DNA of 64,000 nt from NCBI RefSeq assembly GCF_037975245.1, contig NC_092576.1:18282611-18346610 (forward strand). The letters run 5' to 3'. This document shows positions 47,300 to 57,499 of this stretch, one piece after another (the stretch's first letter is position 1; each line of letters opens with the position of its first letter). This DNA is from Apostichopus japonicus. Lineage: Eukaryota > Echinodermata > Holothuroidea > Aspidochirotida > Stichopodidae. The notes under the pieces are model-generated. The model was given only the letters and a program-made list of their open reading frames with translations. It ran no database searches and was not told the origin of the DNA. The translations under genes were made by a program, and so were the position numbers.

Positions 47300-49190
47300 G
47301 ACTCGAAAAGAAAAATCAACAACAGAATGTTAAAGCACTCATAACATCATGACATTTCAGAAGAGTGATATTATGTCATATTTGGTAACATCGATAGGAC
47401 AAAAATATCACAGATTCACTCATCTGCCGTCCGGAGAGCAATACTCAATACTCTATAAATTGCTTAGGTGATAATATTAAAGTAGAGTACTAAATACATC
47501 ACAGGTCTTATTTTCAGCAAAGATATTTGTATCATTTGATAAGGTCTAGGCTACTTAGCTAAGTAATATCAAGTATGAGCTCAACCCAAGCAAGCATCTT
47601 TAAGTTATGCCAATTGTTCAGTTATTTGTCGTGGGCCCCTACTGGCATGGGCCATAAAAAATGATTGCATCCTTGTCATTGTTTCAGCTTGAGGGATTCA
47701 AGACAATGATAACTGATAAGGAACATTTGAAGCAAAATATAGAAACATTAATGGAAAAATATCAAATACTGAGATTGTATTGAAAGAGTTGCTCCATTTG
47801 TCAAGAATATGTATCAGTCGTCAAACTCGTATCTTGGACCCAAAGCAGATAGGTTTCATTGATACCTACAGATTCCTGAAGTCCGAGAACATGTTTTCCC
47901 TGAATTAACAACCATATATCATATTCTGAGGTCTTCAGTAAAATGAAGATAATAGAGAGCAGACTAGCAAGCAGATTGACACATGAAAATTTGAACCTCA
48001 GGATTCAGCTGGCAACAGAGCATGTTCAGTGTGAAAGTTGAACAAGGAAGATATTATTTGAGAATATGCAGACAGTGATAAATTGAAATGCCTCTTGTTT
48101 CCAAAGTAGAGTAAGTAGACTAGATTTCCATATACTCAGCTTATAACAATGTAACATTGCATCATATAAATGGATCAAACTGCATATCGTGTAGCCTATA
48201 ATACATATAGGCATATAGGGGGAAGTGGGGGCAGGTTGTCACATACCACCTACTTCCACCCATGGATTTGCATATTGAACAATATATTTTTGGAAATTGG
48301 AATAGACATTCTATATCCATATCCCTAACTTCAAACATGTTATAATAACCTTAATAATAATAAAACGTTTTTATATAGGGCATTCCGTCCAAGACCACAA
48401 TGCTGCAATGCACTGCACACAGAAAAAATATAATTATACAAAACATTACCCATATTGCAAATATAAATCCTAATTCAGAGTTGATTTTTTAATTTTTTTT
48501 TTAATAATCGAATAAATTTTGCAATAATCAAAAGTTCAATTTCCTCTCAAATGTTACCTTAAATCTTCCAAAAACATCTATACCCACCCATATCACATAC
48601 GAGCAGTCAGCCCAATGATTTAATTTGATTTTGGGACAATCAAGGGAAGTCAACAGTCTTGAATATAATTTCAAAATTAGGCCCTATATCCCCTCCACTA
48701 AGGGGCCCATGATACTGTACCAATTTCCCTTTGTTGAACACAGACACTTGTTTGTACCAAATGAAGTACTTCACAGCCATAATTTAGGCAATCTACCGTC
48801 AATACACAGCCTGTCTCGTTATCATCTGAGCACTTGATTGTGTTCATCCATGATCATATCTGGCAGTCTGGGTTATCTGTGGTACAGGGTCTTTCACAGG
48901 GTCCATCCTGATCCTTATTCTACTGAACTTAACTGAACTCTGAGGGGATTCTAGCAGGCAATTTCTAGAATTGTTCAATTAGTTTTAGCATGATAGGCCT
49001 CATGCCATACCGGTGTATGTGACAATTTTTTTTCTCCCTGAAAATACAACCCCCCCCCCAGATTTACTGAAATTGCTTTCCTGCCAAGAATTAGAAAAGT
49101 GATTTAAATCAGTGATTTAAAAAAAAACACTGATTTAAATCAGCATAATTTAAAATCACACAACCCTCTGCTAGTAAGTCTTAACAAGGT
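47300..49190. other. E1 intronic interval, no gene seen
   Basis: AT-rich. Probably intron between cargo exons 2 and 3 and possibly hiding a lost exon. A short DTTAAAT-type inverted repeat lies at 49100-49145. Confidence 0.4.
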
Positions 49191-49700
49191 CCTAAATTTA
49201 CATATAGATTTAGCATTTCAAACATGTGGTGGTAGTTGGTTTCAGAGTTTAGCAGCTGCTGAAAAAGGAACTCTCACCGTAAGTAATGGTGCTGACATTT
49301 GTACGATAAGTGTTGTAGCAGCATTTGACCTGAGAATATGTACCGGTTCATTGATATTGAGAAGTTTACATAGATAGTATGGAGCAAGTTTATTTAATAT
49401 TTTGTAGGTCAAAAGCATTAACTTACACATGATACGCTTCTTCACTTGTAACCAGTGGAGATTTACAAGGATGGGGGTTATGTGTTCACACTTCCTAGAT
49501 AAGGTAACCAACCTGGCAGCTCGTACAACGCTGGAGCTTATTTGGCAGTCCATAAATGAGTCTGTTGCAAGAGTCAAGATGTGAAGAGACAAATGCGTGC
49601 ACTAGCCTTTTAGTGCTACCACAGTCTGAGTATGTACGGATGCGCCCTATTTTCCTCAGACTGTATGATGCAAGACGACAAACGTTAATGTCTAATGAAG
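49190..49700 (-). mobile_element. LINE (CR1/L2-type) C-terminal fragment
   Basis: Minus strand: LVHAFVSSHLDSCNRLIYGL in one frame, then in another SSVVRAARLVTL, CEHITPILVNLHWLQVKKR, KLMLLTYKILNKLAPYYL and NAATTLIVQMSAPLL, then WNQLPPH. This is the characteristic carboxy-terminal region of CR1/L2-like reverse-transcriptase ORFs. Frameshifted and truncated. Confidence 0.85.
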
Positions 49701-49872
49701 GTGTTTATTTTTCACTACCATACATCTGAATGGTTATACCCCCTCACCAAGACATATTTTGCATCCACCCCTGCCTCAGACTTTGCTCGTAGTCCATTTT
49801 GAAGACCCAGCACATACCTGGGTGATGATCACTTGAATAGTGAATTACAGATTGAATTGTTACTAATGTACC

Positions 49873-50034
49873 TTAACGGGCACCCTCGTCCTTCTCCATG
49901 GATGTATCTATGACAGTGGGATGCTTCATCTTCAAAGTGCAGCGGATTATGGCATCTCCATACTTGGAAAGCCCTTCACCAAGCAACTGTGCCATTGTCG
50001 TCTTTCCTTCAAGTCGCTTTAATTCAAGTAGTAT
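49873..50034 (-). CDS. E1 cargo exon 2 with terminal stop
   Basis: Acceptor AACCATAG|ATA in phase 0. Reads ILLELKRLEGKTTMAQLLGE then GLSKYGDAIIRCTLKMKHP and DTSMEKDEGAR, then TAA at 49873-49875, directly followed by G|GTACAT. The stop sits at the exon edge and looks like a point lesion. Confidence 0.45.
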   Translation of the reverse strand: MLLELKRLEGKTTMAQLLGEGLSKYGDAIIRCTLKMKHPTVIDTSMEKDEGAR

Positions 50035-50094
50035 CTATGGTTAAATGAGATCAATTAGATTATACAGTACATATGGTAAATTCACCTGAGAAGT

Positions 50095-50365
50095 TAAGAG
50101 ATCGCTTAGGACTAACACATATTCGGGATTATGTTCAGAGACGTAGATTGAGATGGTTTAGACATGTCGAAAGGGATGGAAGATGCGAATTGGTAAAGAA
50201 GTAGAGAGAGACTACTGTAGCTGGTCAATGTAGGAGCAGTAGGCTCCCCAAGTCTTGGGATGAGGACATGAGGTTTTGCGGAGTGATCTTGCTGATAAAG
50301 GTATAGATCGGGCTCTAGCTCAGAATAAAACAAAGTGGTTTTCTTTTTAAGGGGGAACATCCCCC
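50095..50365 (+). mobile_element. LINE C-terminal fragment, plus strand
   Basis: Plus-strand reading gives RLGLTHIRDYVQRRRLRWFR, HVERDG.., then GQC..SRLPKSWDED and a RAL..KTKWFSF-like end. RLRWFxHVxR..W is a common C-terminal signature of LINE reverse-transcriptase proteins. Stops and frame changes show decay. Opposite orientation to the 49.2-kb fragment. Confidence 0.65.
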
Positions 50366-50603
50366 CTACAAATTCCCAATAGCGGTATCAGCAAAAAAAG
50401 TGTGGGAATCCTGCAATCGCGCTGCTTAGCGCAACACTGTCTTGAATTGATTTTTGAAAAACAAAGTCGTGGTTCGAACAAGTGGTGGGCATAAAGTGAA
50501 TATATTCAAATGTCCATAACTTTTGAAACCACAAGATTGAATTTACTTTTACACAGACTACTGTATAATAAATAATATCTACATAGACATATTCATACAG
50601 TAC

Positions 50604-50705
50604 CTCTTCATCTTCAAATAGCCAAGGATAGACTTTCTTAACCACTTCGCTTGTAGCATCCTCTTCCACAATTAAACGACGTCTATCTGCCAATGTGATA
50701 GACAT
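50604..50705 (-). CDS. E1 cargo exon 1
   Basis: ATG 50705 gives MSITLADRRRLIVEEDATSE then VVKKVYPWLFEDEE, donor GAG|GTACTG. An internal acceptor (TTGGCAG at 50689-50687) could instead start the exon at 50686. The LADRRRLIVEE..YPWLFEDE pattern is the most family-like part of the gene. Confidence 0.5.
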
Positions 50706-51592
50706 ACAACTTTTGTTATTTGTTCACATCCCTAATGTTCATGTGCATATTTTGTACAGCATGTGGGTAAACATGTACGGTACGATACCAGTCACAATTC
50801 AACTATTTAATCACATCCCATTACTAAAATGTACAGTAGAAATGGAAGTGAAATTACTATGCAGTGATACAGAAGCCTGAATGCATTTGATACCTGTATG
50901 GAAAAGAAACATGTGCAAACATTAATCAATCCGCTATGGTAGCTACATTTTCATTTGTCAAGTGTACAATGATAACCAAATACATTTATGTTTGAAATTG
51001 TAGTATTTCCAAAAAGTTGAATGAAACACCCCGTAAAAGATGTCCTATTTTATTTCCAATGGAATTAGGGTTAGCCTAGGGGGATCAACTGCGGTTCACG
51101 GTACCACAGGTAAAGCGAGGAATATTCCATCTTGAAAAAAGCCTAGTCCAAGGCTATATGACTCCCTACAAACAGCTACAACAAATTAAACACCCACCCA
51201 CCTTTGTTCTGAATCGGAACTGTTTTGTACAAACTTAAAAAATAGCAGAAAAAACTGTCCCAACTCATTCCGCTAGAATATATAACAAATTTTAGCCAAA
51301 AATTCCGGACAAGTCAGTGCAATTGTCCAGAAATATTCCCCCTCTATATTACTGACAACTAGGCCTATAAATTGATATGACACAGCTGTGGCAGCAATAG
51401 GCTGTTAGATTGCTCCAAGGTCCCCAATGTTTATTTTGGAAGGGGTAGTGTATTCTCCTGTGAATTGTTAACGGGATTGTTGGATAGGATGGTCAGTGGA
51501 CAAACTGGTAATAAAAGATTGGCGTCATGTTCAGTTGATGTTTCGTATGAAACATAGGCCTAGCCTCTGTATTTTATGAAAACTATTTCAAA

Positions 51593-51842
51593 GTGGCTAT
51601 TGTTACGACTAGTCGTAAGAATAATTTCCGACTACGCATGCGCAGTTGCTATTTTCATGACCAGGAGTACTATTTTTTCCGGTTAGGGTTAGGGTTAGGA
51701 TCGAGGTTTAGGGTTATGTTTAGGGTTAGGGTTACCCCTACTACATGCGCAGTTGCTTTATTTACTTTACTGCTCTTGAATTTGCATTTGTCGTAAGAAT
51801 AGTTTATAAATAATTGTTACGACTCGTCGTAAGAATAGCCAC
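51593..51842. mobile_element. Small palindromic MITE holding telomere-like repeats
   Basis: GTGGCTATTGTTACGAC (51593-51609) and GTCGTAAGAATAGCCAC (51826-51842) are inverted with one mismatch. TTGTTACGACTAGTCGTAAG near the left end recurs as TTGTTACGACTCGTCGTAAG near the right end, and CATGCGCAGTTGCT occurs twice inside (51635 and 51744). AACTATTT lies near both ends (51581-51588, 51848-51855) and could be an 8-bp duplication if the true ends are a few bases further out. Confidence 0.65.
51681..51735 (+). repeat. Interstitial telomere-like GGTTAG repeats
   Basis: GGTTAGGGTTAGGGTTAGG, then after a short gap GGTTTAGGG and TTTAGGGTTAGGGTTA. About six or seven TTAGGG units with two interruptions, centred in the small MITE. 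Confidence 0.9.
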
Positions 51843-52779
51843 GGCCAAACTATTTAGAGCTAGGCCTGGGGGGGGGGGGGGGGGGGGCTATAGGGCCCTA
51901 GGAATAATCAGCTTATTTAGTGTAACAGTTTCGCACGCAACTACACAATCCCATACACACTATTCTAGTTAATTCGTTATCTTAGGGTGACCCTAATTGG
52001 AGGCTAATCCTTAACTCAAACCTAATCTAGGTATAAATAATATGGCCTAGGACCTAAGCCTAGGCTATGCCCCCCCCCCCCTGAAAGTGCAGGAGAAACA
52101 CTGCTGTGAATTTATCCCCCTAAAATATTTCAAGAATAATATAGCCAAGGTCCTATCCCCCTAAGGCCATAGTTTCTAATACAGATTATAAATATTAAGT
52201 TTAATTTAGGTTTGTTATTTTGTAAAGAAATTATCCATTGCAAACATGAGAAACGCGTGAATACCGGGGCCACCATGATACTGTAAATATACGGAGGCCT
52301 ACTGTTACGATAAACTGTGCTGTACAACTACTACAACTACAAGGCAGCTTAACGTCATTAGGTTTAACGTTAGGCAATTCGCCTATAGCTACTGCATGAT
52401 AGGCCTAGCCTAGGACCTAGATCTTAGCTTGTTCGTACACAAGTTGGAATAATCGAAAATACACACTTTATGGTCTAATATACTATATACTTTTTAAGTG
52501 ACTAACAAACGACACTGGCCAAAGGCCCAAAGAAAACTGGTCTAATATACTACCTTGCAATGGTTACTGACAATATCACTGGATGATAATATTTTTTTGA
52601 TTTTTCGTACCGTAACCGCCTGGCTGCTAACTCCCTGCTGTACGTTCCTTGCTCGTCGTGTACGTATGTGTACAATGTACTATAGTTCAGTGCAGTACGC
52701 TAGGCCGTACCGTGGCGCTACAATTGTTAATATTTTCCCGCGCTTTTTCATGTGACGAATATATCAACCTGATTGACTA

Positions 52780-52984
52780 GTGGGTTTCGTCCCAGTGCTG
52801 ACATTTATTGTAGGACCAGATTAAAATAGAACTGTGACCATTATGTTCTGGTCAGGCGACCTTTTGGGTTAGTCGTGAAGGCATCTCTACCAAGATTATG
52901 GCGGGATAATCGTTGACTAACGTAAACCAGTCGACATGACTAGACTTTAGCCTCGCTAGCCTTGACTAGATTGTGTTTAGAGTG
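52780..52984. repeat. E1 right subterminal repeats and TIR
   Basis: Contains GACTAGTGGG, GGACCAGATTA, TGGTCAGGCGACC, TTGACTAACG, CATGACTAGAC and the terminal GACTAGATTGTGTTTAGAGTG. Motif content mirrors the left subterminal region, less regularly. Confidence 0.75.
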
Positions 52985-52986
52985 TA

Positions 52987-53631
52987 GGTATTACGAAGTG
53001 CTAAGTACACAAGTAATACACGTCCGTGTCGCGGGCAAACCCGTAGGCTGCATTGCATGCAACCCAATAACAGTTTCCGCTTAGATGATGTGTAGTATCT
53101 GTTCCCTCTCGATGTAAGGGGACTGGGCTTGAGATCGGGTCAGTCGTTCGGTAGTTTGGTTTTTGTGCCCAGGTTCTTTCCTTGTAGACTTTTTCTTAAA
53201 AAAAGTACCGTTAACACGAAAACGTCTCACCAACAACTTCAGGTAAGGTCCATGAGATTAGTCAATAAAGTTTGGTGATATTAATAACGTTGATATTATA
53301 ACATGCATACAGCTTCACGTAATTTGTTCATACCCATATTCCAATACTATAGTCTAGACTAACTTCTAGCCTAAAACTTGTAAGACCTAGCCTACGTTCG
53401 GCTGTAGCCTAGGGCCATAGTCCAAGTCCCAACACTACCTTAGCATTGGGTCAAGGGTAAACTGGTCTGTAGTTTGAGCTACAAATAATACCAACTGCCA
53501 AAGATATTAGATTTCAAGTAGGTCAGCTTAACTTCTTAGCCTGTGCATGTATGTATCATATATAGCCTTAGATTGGGCTGGACAATAATGTTACTGTACT
53601 TTGCCCTATATCATGACTAGATACTGTAGCA
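52987..53631 (+). other. Spacer between E1 and the hAT remnant; possible non-coding first exon
   Basis: Mostly unassigned. A purine/pyrimidine-mixed stretch at about 53100-53241 ends in CAACTTCAG|GTAAGG, a strong donor, with CG dinucleotides upstream, so it may be the end of a non-coding first exon. No partner exon has been established. Confidence 0.25.
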
Positions 53632-53736
53632 GTTATTCGCGATAATTTACTTTTTTATTGCGCTCTTATCTACCTATTGACATTTGTCACATTTGATGAT
53701 GACACCTATCCCTAAAGGGTCATTTCCGGCGATATA
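53632..53736 (-). mobile_element. hAT MITE remnant, left piece (split by E2)
   Basis: TTATTCGCGATAATTTAC, GCGCTCTTATC, ACCTATTGACATTTGTCACA, GATGACACCTAT and GGGTCATTTCC align with the MITE at 59.3-59.45 kb in the same orientation, then stop at GGCGATATA where E2 begins. Truncated on its left. Confidence 0.8.
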
Positions 53737-54117
53737 CACTCTTAAAACGACCTAGTCATATTTCCGACCAGAAAGTCTAGTCAAAATAGTTTTAACTAGA
53801 AAAGGGTCGGCTTGATTAGATATTCTCGTTACGGTCACTCTGATCTAGTTAATTTAACCAGTTTCGTATCATATCAGCTAACAAGTAACAAGGTATCCAT
53901 AGTTACAGCTGAGTTTGCGCATTGCCTGTGGAATTCAGACGTTTGTCTTTGACATTCTTTGCGGCGCGCAACCACTGCTCTAGACTACTACACTAAGATA
54001 GACAAAAACGAGGACCATTTTGTTTAAAAAAACACTTACAAAATTGGGGTTAACAAAATACATCGACGCATTTAACCGTGAGTGCTACAATATGCTATAA
54101 AATGTGCTTAGTATCCT

Positions 54118-54190
54118 GCAAAGGCAACATTCTGTAAACGTCCGTTCGTTCATGCAAAGGCAACATTCTGTCAACGTCCGTTCGTTCATG
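54118..54190 (+). repeat. 36-bp tandem duplication
   Basis: GCAAAGGCAACATTCTGT then AACGTCCGTTCGTTCAT occurs twice back to back (54118 and 54154) with one substitution. Confidence 0.9.
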
Positions 54191-55115
54191 CAATGAGGAT
54201 AGCCGATATAACGTACACCCGTTGAAGTCATGTAGACTAGGCTTAACGTTACTACTACTAGGTAACATCAGTTCAAAGTTGTGTGCATTTTGTTCCAGGG
54301 TGTGTTGAGGCTAATGTCGTTTGGTTTACTAAAACACTAAGTGCCTACGCTGTCCGGCCCGGCCTAAGTTATAACTTATAGTTATAGCTAGGCCTAGTAA
54401 GTTGTAGGGTGCTCCAAAATTTCGTGAATTGAAGCCACGGATTTAATTGTAACCTCACGGCTCTTTTACCTTATGCCATCGAAGGTCGTTTCTGGGATGT
54501 ATGGCTAATAAACTGTCACGATTTTGTGTCAAATAACTCTTCTCTGTCAATTTGTGTCCATATAGGCTAGTACAGTTGTCTGTAGTACTAGTACGTAGTA
54601 GTACTAGCCTAGGCATAGTTGTACTGAGTACTAGTACTGAGTAGGCCTAGTACTACTACTAGTAAGCGCTTTGAAACGCTGTACTGTATTAAACGCGATA
54701 TAAGTGTAATTTATTATTAATATTATTACTAGTATAGTAAAGGCTTCATAATTGACGCACCCTCGTAATTGACGCACCTTCAAATATTACTAGCAACGAT
54801 ACAGCAGGCCACCTAAACTTTTTGCAGTCAATCAGAGTTATGCATTTCATGAGCTAGAATCTATTTCAGCTATTTGCTGACCACATTGTGGTTTTTCTTA
54901 AGCTTTTAACACCCTCCCCCAAGTTTTGCACGAAGCTAGGTGTGTCAGTGCAATGTGAAAGTGCTTCATGCGCTGCACTATTTGTAGGCACTCTATGTGT
55001 AGCTCGTGCTTTGAATTAAAACTGCAATTTGAGTTAGTTTAAACAGTTGATAACATTTAACGTTGCATGTTTGAAGCTAACTACAGTTGTATGTACTTTG
55101 TTTTGCAAATTCCAG

Positions 55116-55258
55116 ACGAGGAGAAGCTTTCAGTGGCATTGCAGGTACTTCCACTTCTGTTTCCCGTGGGAACTAATTGTGATGGAGTCGGAAAGAAGTA
55201 GAAGAAGCTGAAAGCAACTTTGGCAGATTCAATGCAGTCTTTCGCGCAATGTGAACAG
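55116..55258 (+). CDS. E2 cargo exon with TAG
   Basis: Acceptor CAAATTCCAG|AC, donor GAACAG|GTAACT. Open except for TAG at 55199-55201, which sits in an AAGAAGTAGAAGAAG context and could be one substitution away from a sense codon. Confidence 0.5.
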
Positions 55259-55909
55259 GTAACTACATTAAATCACTTATCCCATTTTCTTAGAACTGGA
55301 ACAAATACTGCATGAACTTGTGCGTTGAAAGATGTACTAGGGGTGACAGTAACTAATCAGAACTACAATTCCAAGTTAAGGGAAGAAAAGTTTGATGTGT
55401 GATTTGTGTGAATGTGTGTGTCCAAAACTCCCCCCAAGCTGAAACCTGGTCAAGTTGGTCGGAATATGCTTTATGATGGACTTTGTGTTAAGATAAATTT
55501 CCATGGATATTGTATGAAGAAGGAAAGGTTTTCATGAACTTGCAAAGTCCACAGGTATTTGGACAATCAAGTCTGAATAAAACATATAGTTGTGACTAAG
55601 TTTGAAAATCAAATTGTCAAAACTTGTTTTCTTGCTATAATTACAAAAGATTTTTTTTTTATTAAATACAAGTTTCAGTTGGTATAGATTTGAAAATACA
55701 TCAAGCATACCTGAGCTGAAAAAAGGGTGACTTGAAGTATCTACAGTATAGGATATCTATTGATGGACTTACATTTCAGTTTCAAAGTAATATGAGTTTT
55801 AAAAATGGGATCAGATTTTCTTGCCTTTACCCTTTGCTTTGCATGTGAGAAATATTCACAACTATCACTGCATATCTTGTTTATTGTTTTCACTATTTCA
55901 TCACTGCAG

Positions 55910-56248
55910 ATTGGAACCAACTTGCCAGAATTCCTGGCTAAGGTTAGCCAAACACAACCATTTATTCTAATCATTGGAGAGAACAGAAGGAATCCAGAAC
56001 AACAGTTTTTAATAGTAGAAAGGATGGCAGTACCAGCTAGTTCTCTTATCAAGGCAGTTGATCTATGTTTCAAAGTGTTTTATGTATTGGACCTTAACTA
56101 CCCTTGGGTGTCTAATAACGTGTGGGATTTCATTCAAAAGAACATTTACAGGCTGGGCGAAGGGAAAGGGAGGCTAAGGTTAACACCAAGTGTCTTGGCC
56201 CTGAAGAATTCTGTATCATGCAGTGCGGAAACTTCAAATGAGATGTAA
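55910..56248 (+). CDS. E2 cargo last exon
   Basis: Pyrimidine-rich acceptor ending CACTGCAG|ATT, 112 codons then TAA at 56246-56248. The frame is intact and ends with a polar tail (LRLTPSVLALKNSVSC). The clearest protein-like stretch of E2. Confidence 0.65.
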   Translation: MGTNLPEFLAKVSQTQPFILIIGENRRNPEQQFLIVERMAVPASSLIKAVDLCFKVFYVLDLNYPWVSNNVWDFIQKNIYRLGEGKGRLRLTPSVLALKNSVSCSAETSNEM

Positions 56249-57373
56249 AAAGAGGGTGCTTAAGGTTCATGTTTATAGTATTGACTGAAAGCATTAATGT
56301 TGGAATGCTTACCTTATATTATTTGGTTTTTGTGGGCCAGCATGAAATTTGTATGACTGAGTTTGCTCCAAATATATTTTTTTGTAAAGACCTTACAAAA
56401 CCAAAATATAATTCTAATAGAGGAGCTGGTTGAGCTCTTTTTCTTCTTTTAATGATACCCAAGACCAAATACTTTACAGGCCATCATACCTCAGAAACTT
56501 CACTTGGTTTTGACAAGCTTGGAATCGCCTAATATTTTGGAGGTTTATGTGATTTGTGCAATAATTTCAATTTAGTTAAATATGTTTGAAATAATATTAA
56601 GAAATATTATATTAATGGAAAAGTATTTCAAAATTTACAAATATTATTCAGACTGACCAAGATCCAGCAGAAGCTTAATAAATTTTAAATGGTTTAGAAA
56701 AAATGATTTCAGACTCGAAATGTGAAATTTGTTGTATGTGTACATAACCCATCATGTCGTAGCATTTTTTTGCCCCCCCCCCCCGACCTTACCAGGACGG
56801 CTTGATATGGAATTTTGCAGCAGGCCATTAAACCTTGAGAGAAAAACCAAAAACATATACTAACTATCACAGTAAATGTAATGATAGAGTCTTTGAACGC
56901 TGTGTATATCTTACCATAGGTGACTGGAATCATGCGCCCAACTGAAAATTGAGCCACAAAATGTGCTTGTACGTTTTATGAACTTCATTCAACATTAATT
57001 CTGGATACAGAAAGTATTTAATTTTAAATTCCAATGGCATTTAGAATGTCTGCATTGATGGGTCTTGCTTTCCTTATATATAAATTTACCCTATTTTATA
57101 GGTCTGCCCCTGACTTTTTTTTAGAGTCAAGTAAAAAAAACACCGGCCTCGAAGGCCTATTTAAGAAGGCAATGATCTGGTCAATTTTGATTAGTATGTA
57201 GTCAAAATGATGAGATGTTTCTGGTCAATTTAGAACAAGTTTTTCTAGTCACTTAAAATGACCAGATGTCTCTAGTCAAAATGACGAGGATCTCATAAAG
57301 TCATATTTTACATGGTAATCTGGTCAAATTTGACTAGATTCTAGTTAGAAATGACTAGGTATTTTTAAAAGTG

Positions 57374-57498
57374 TAGGGAGTATCTTTACTCAAAAGATTT
57401 CTGTACGCTCTTCGCCAACCTGTGGTGGCGCTCCGCTTAGATAAATTCGAAAGCGCCCATTCTCGCCCCTCTGACCAATACCCCTAGCTACGCCACTG
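57374..57498 (-). mobile_element. hAT MITE remnant, right piece (split by E2)
   Basis: TAGGGAGTATCTTTACTC, CCAACCTGTGGTGGCGCTCC, GCTTAGATAAATTCG and the terminal TAGCTACGCCACTG continue the MITE after E2. Together with 53632-53736 it is one interrupted copy. Confidence 0.85.
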
Positions 57499-57499
57499 G

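Larger units (their letters stand above)
45847..50705 (-). pseudogene. E1 cargo gene, uncharacterised multi-exon family
   Basis: Four minus-strand exons: 50705-50604, 50034-49873, 47296-47215 and 45999-45847. Splice phases fit between exons 1-2 and 3-4. Exon 2 meets an in-frame TAA one base before a good donor (AAG|GTACAT), so exons 2 and 3 do not join in phase: an exon is missing or broken. ADRRRLIVEE, VVKKVYPWLFEDEE, LLELKRLEGKTTMAQLL and VPTLLNEKLGAMIVFADED followed by VYIQVTEDEG and a hydrophobic C-terminus resemble the multi-copy uncharacterised or SAMD3-like proteins predicted in fish and invertebrates (resemblance from memory). Function unknown. The E2 cargo has the same kind of C-terminal region. 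LINE fragments lie in or beside its introns. Confidence 0.5.
42721..52984 (-). mobile_element. E1: 10.26-kb TIR element, CACTA/EnSpm-like, with cargo gene
   Basis: The left end CACTGTAAACATAATCTAGT and the reverse complement of the right end CACTCTAAACACAATCTAGT differ at 2 of the first 20 bases, and both continue CAAG. TA flanks both ends. Inside each end are arrays of TAGTCA/TGACTA in both orientations, left 42721-43190 and right about 52780-52984. CACT termini, a 2-bp TA duplication and repetitive subterminal regions are features of animal CACTA/EnSpm-like elements (family knowledge). No CACTA transposase was recognised. Cargo: a minus-strand multi-exon gene of an uncharacterised family (45847-50705), plus nested repeats, two LINE fragments and a small MITE. 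A composite origin cannot be excluded. Confidence 0.7.
55116..56248 (+). pseudogene. E2 cargo gene, uncharacterised family, with in-frame stop
   Basis: Two exons join in phase 0: 55116-55258 and 55910-56248 (stop). Exon 1 reads EEKLSVALQVLPLLFPVGTN, then TAG at 55199-55201, then KKLKATLADSMQSFAQCEQ. Exon 2 reads IGTNLPEFLAKVSQTQPFIL, then QQFLIVERMAVPASSLIKAV, DLCFKVFYVLDLNYPWVSNN and VWDFIQKNIYRL. The pattern PFIL.IG..Q.F.IVE....SL..AVD.CFK.FYVLDL.YPW..VWDFIQ matches the C-terminal region of numerous uncharacterised fish and invertebrate predicted proteins (from memory). Biochemical role unknown. The 5' exons are absent or unrecognised. Confidence 0.6.
53737..57373 (+). mobile_element. E2: 3.64-kb TIR element related to E1, with cargo gene
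   Basis: The left end CACTCTTAAAACGACCTAGT and the reverse complement of the right end CACTTTTAAAAATACCTAGT form the terminal inverted repeat, and both continue CAT. Flanked by TA at 53735-53736 and 57374-57375. GGTCA/TAGTCA motifs fill both subterminal zones (53760-53870, 57180-57370). Inserted in a hAT MITE, and a related MITE has the uninterrupted site GCCATATAGGGAG at 59442-59454, which confirms both borders and a 2-bp TA duplication. Contains a two-exon cargo fragment (55116-56248), a 36-bp tandem duplicate at 54118-54190 and a TAGTACTAG-rich palindromic cluster at 54570-54670. No transposase recognised. Confidence 0.82.

Noticed and set aside
42721-57373. E1 and E2 as one element
   Set aside because: Each has its own matching TIR pair and TA flanks, and E2 has a proven separate insertion site in a MITE.
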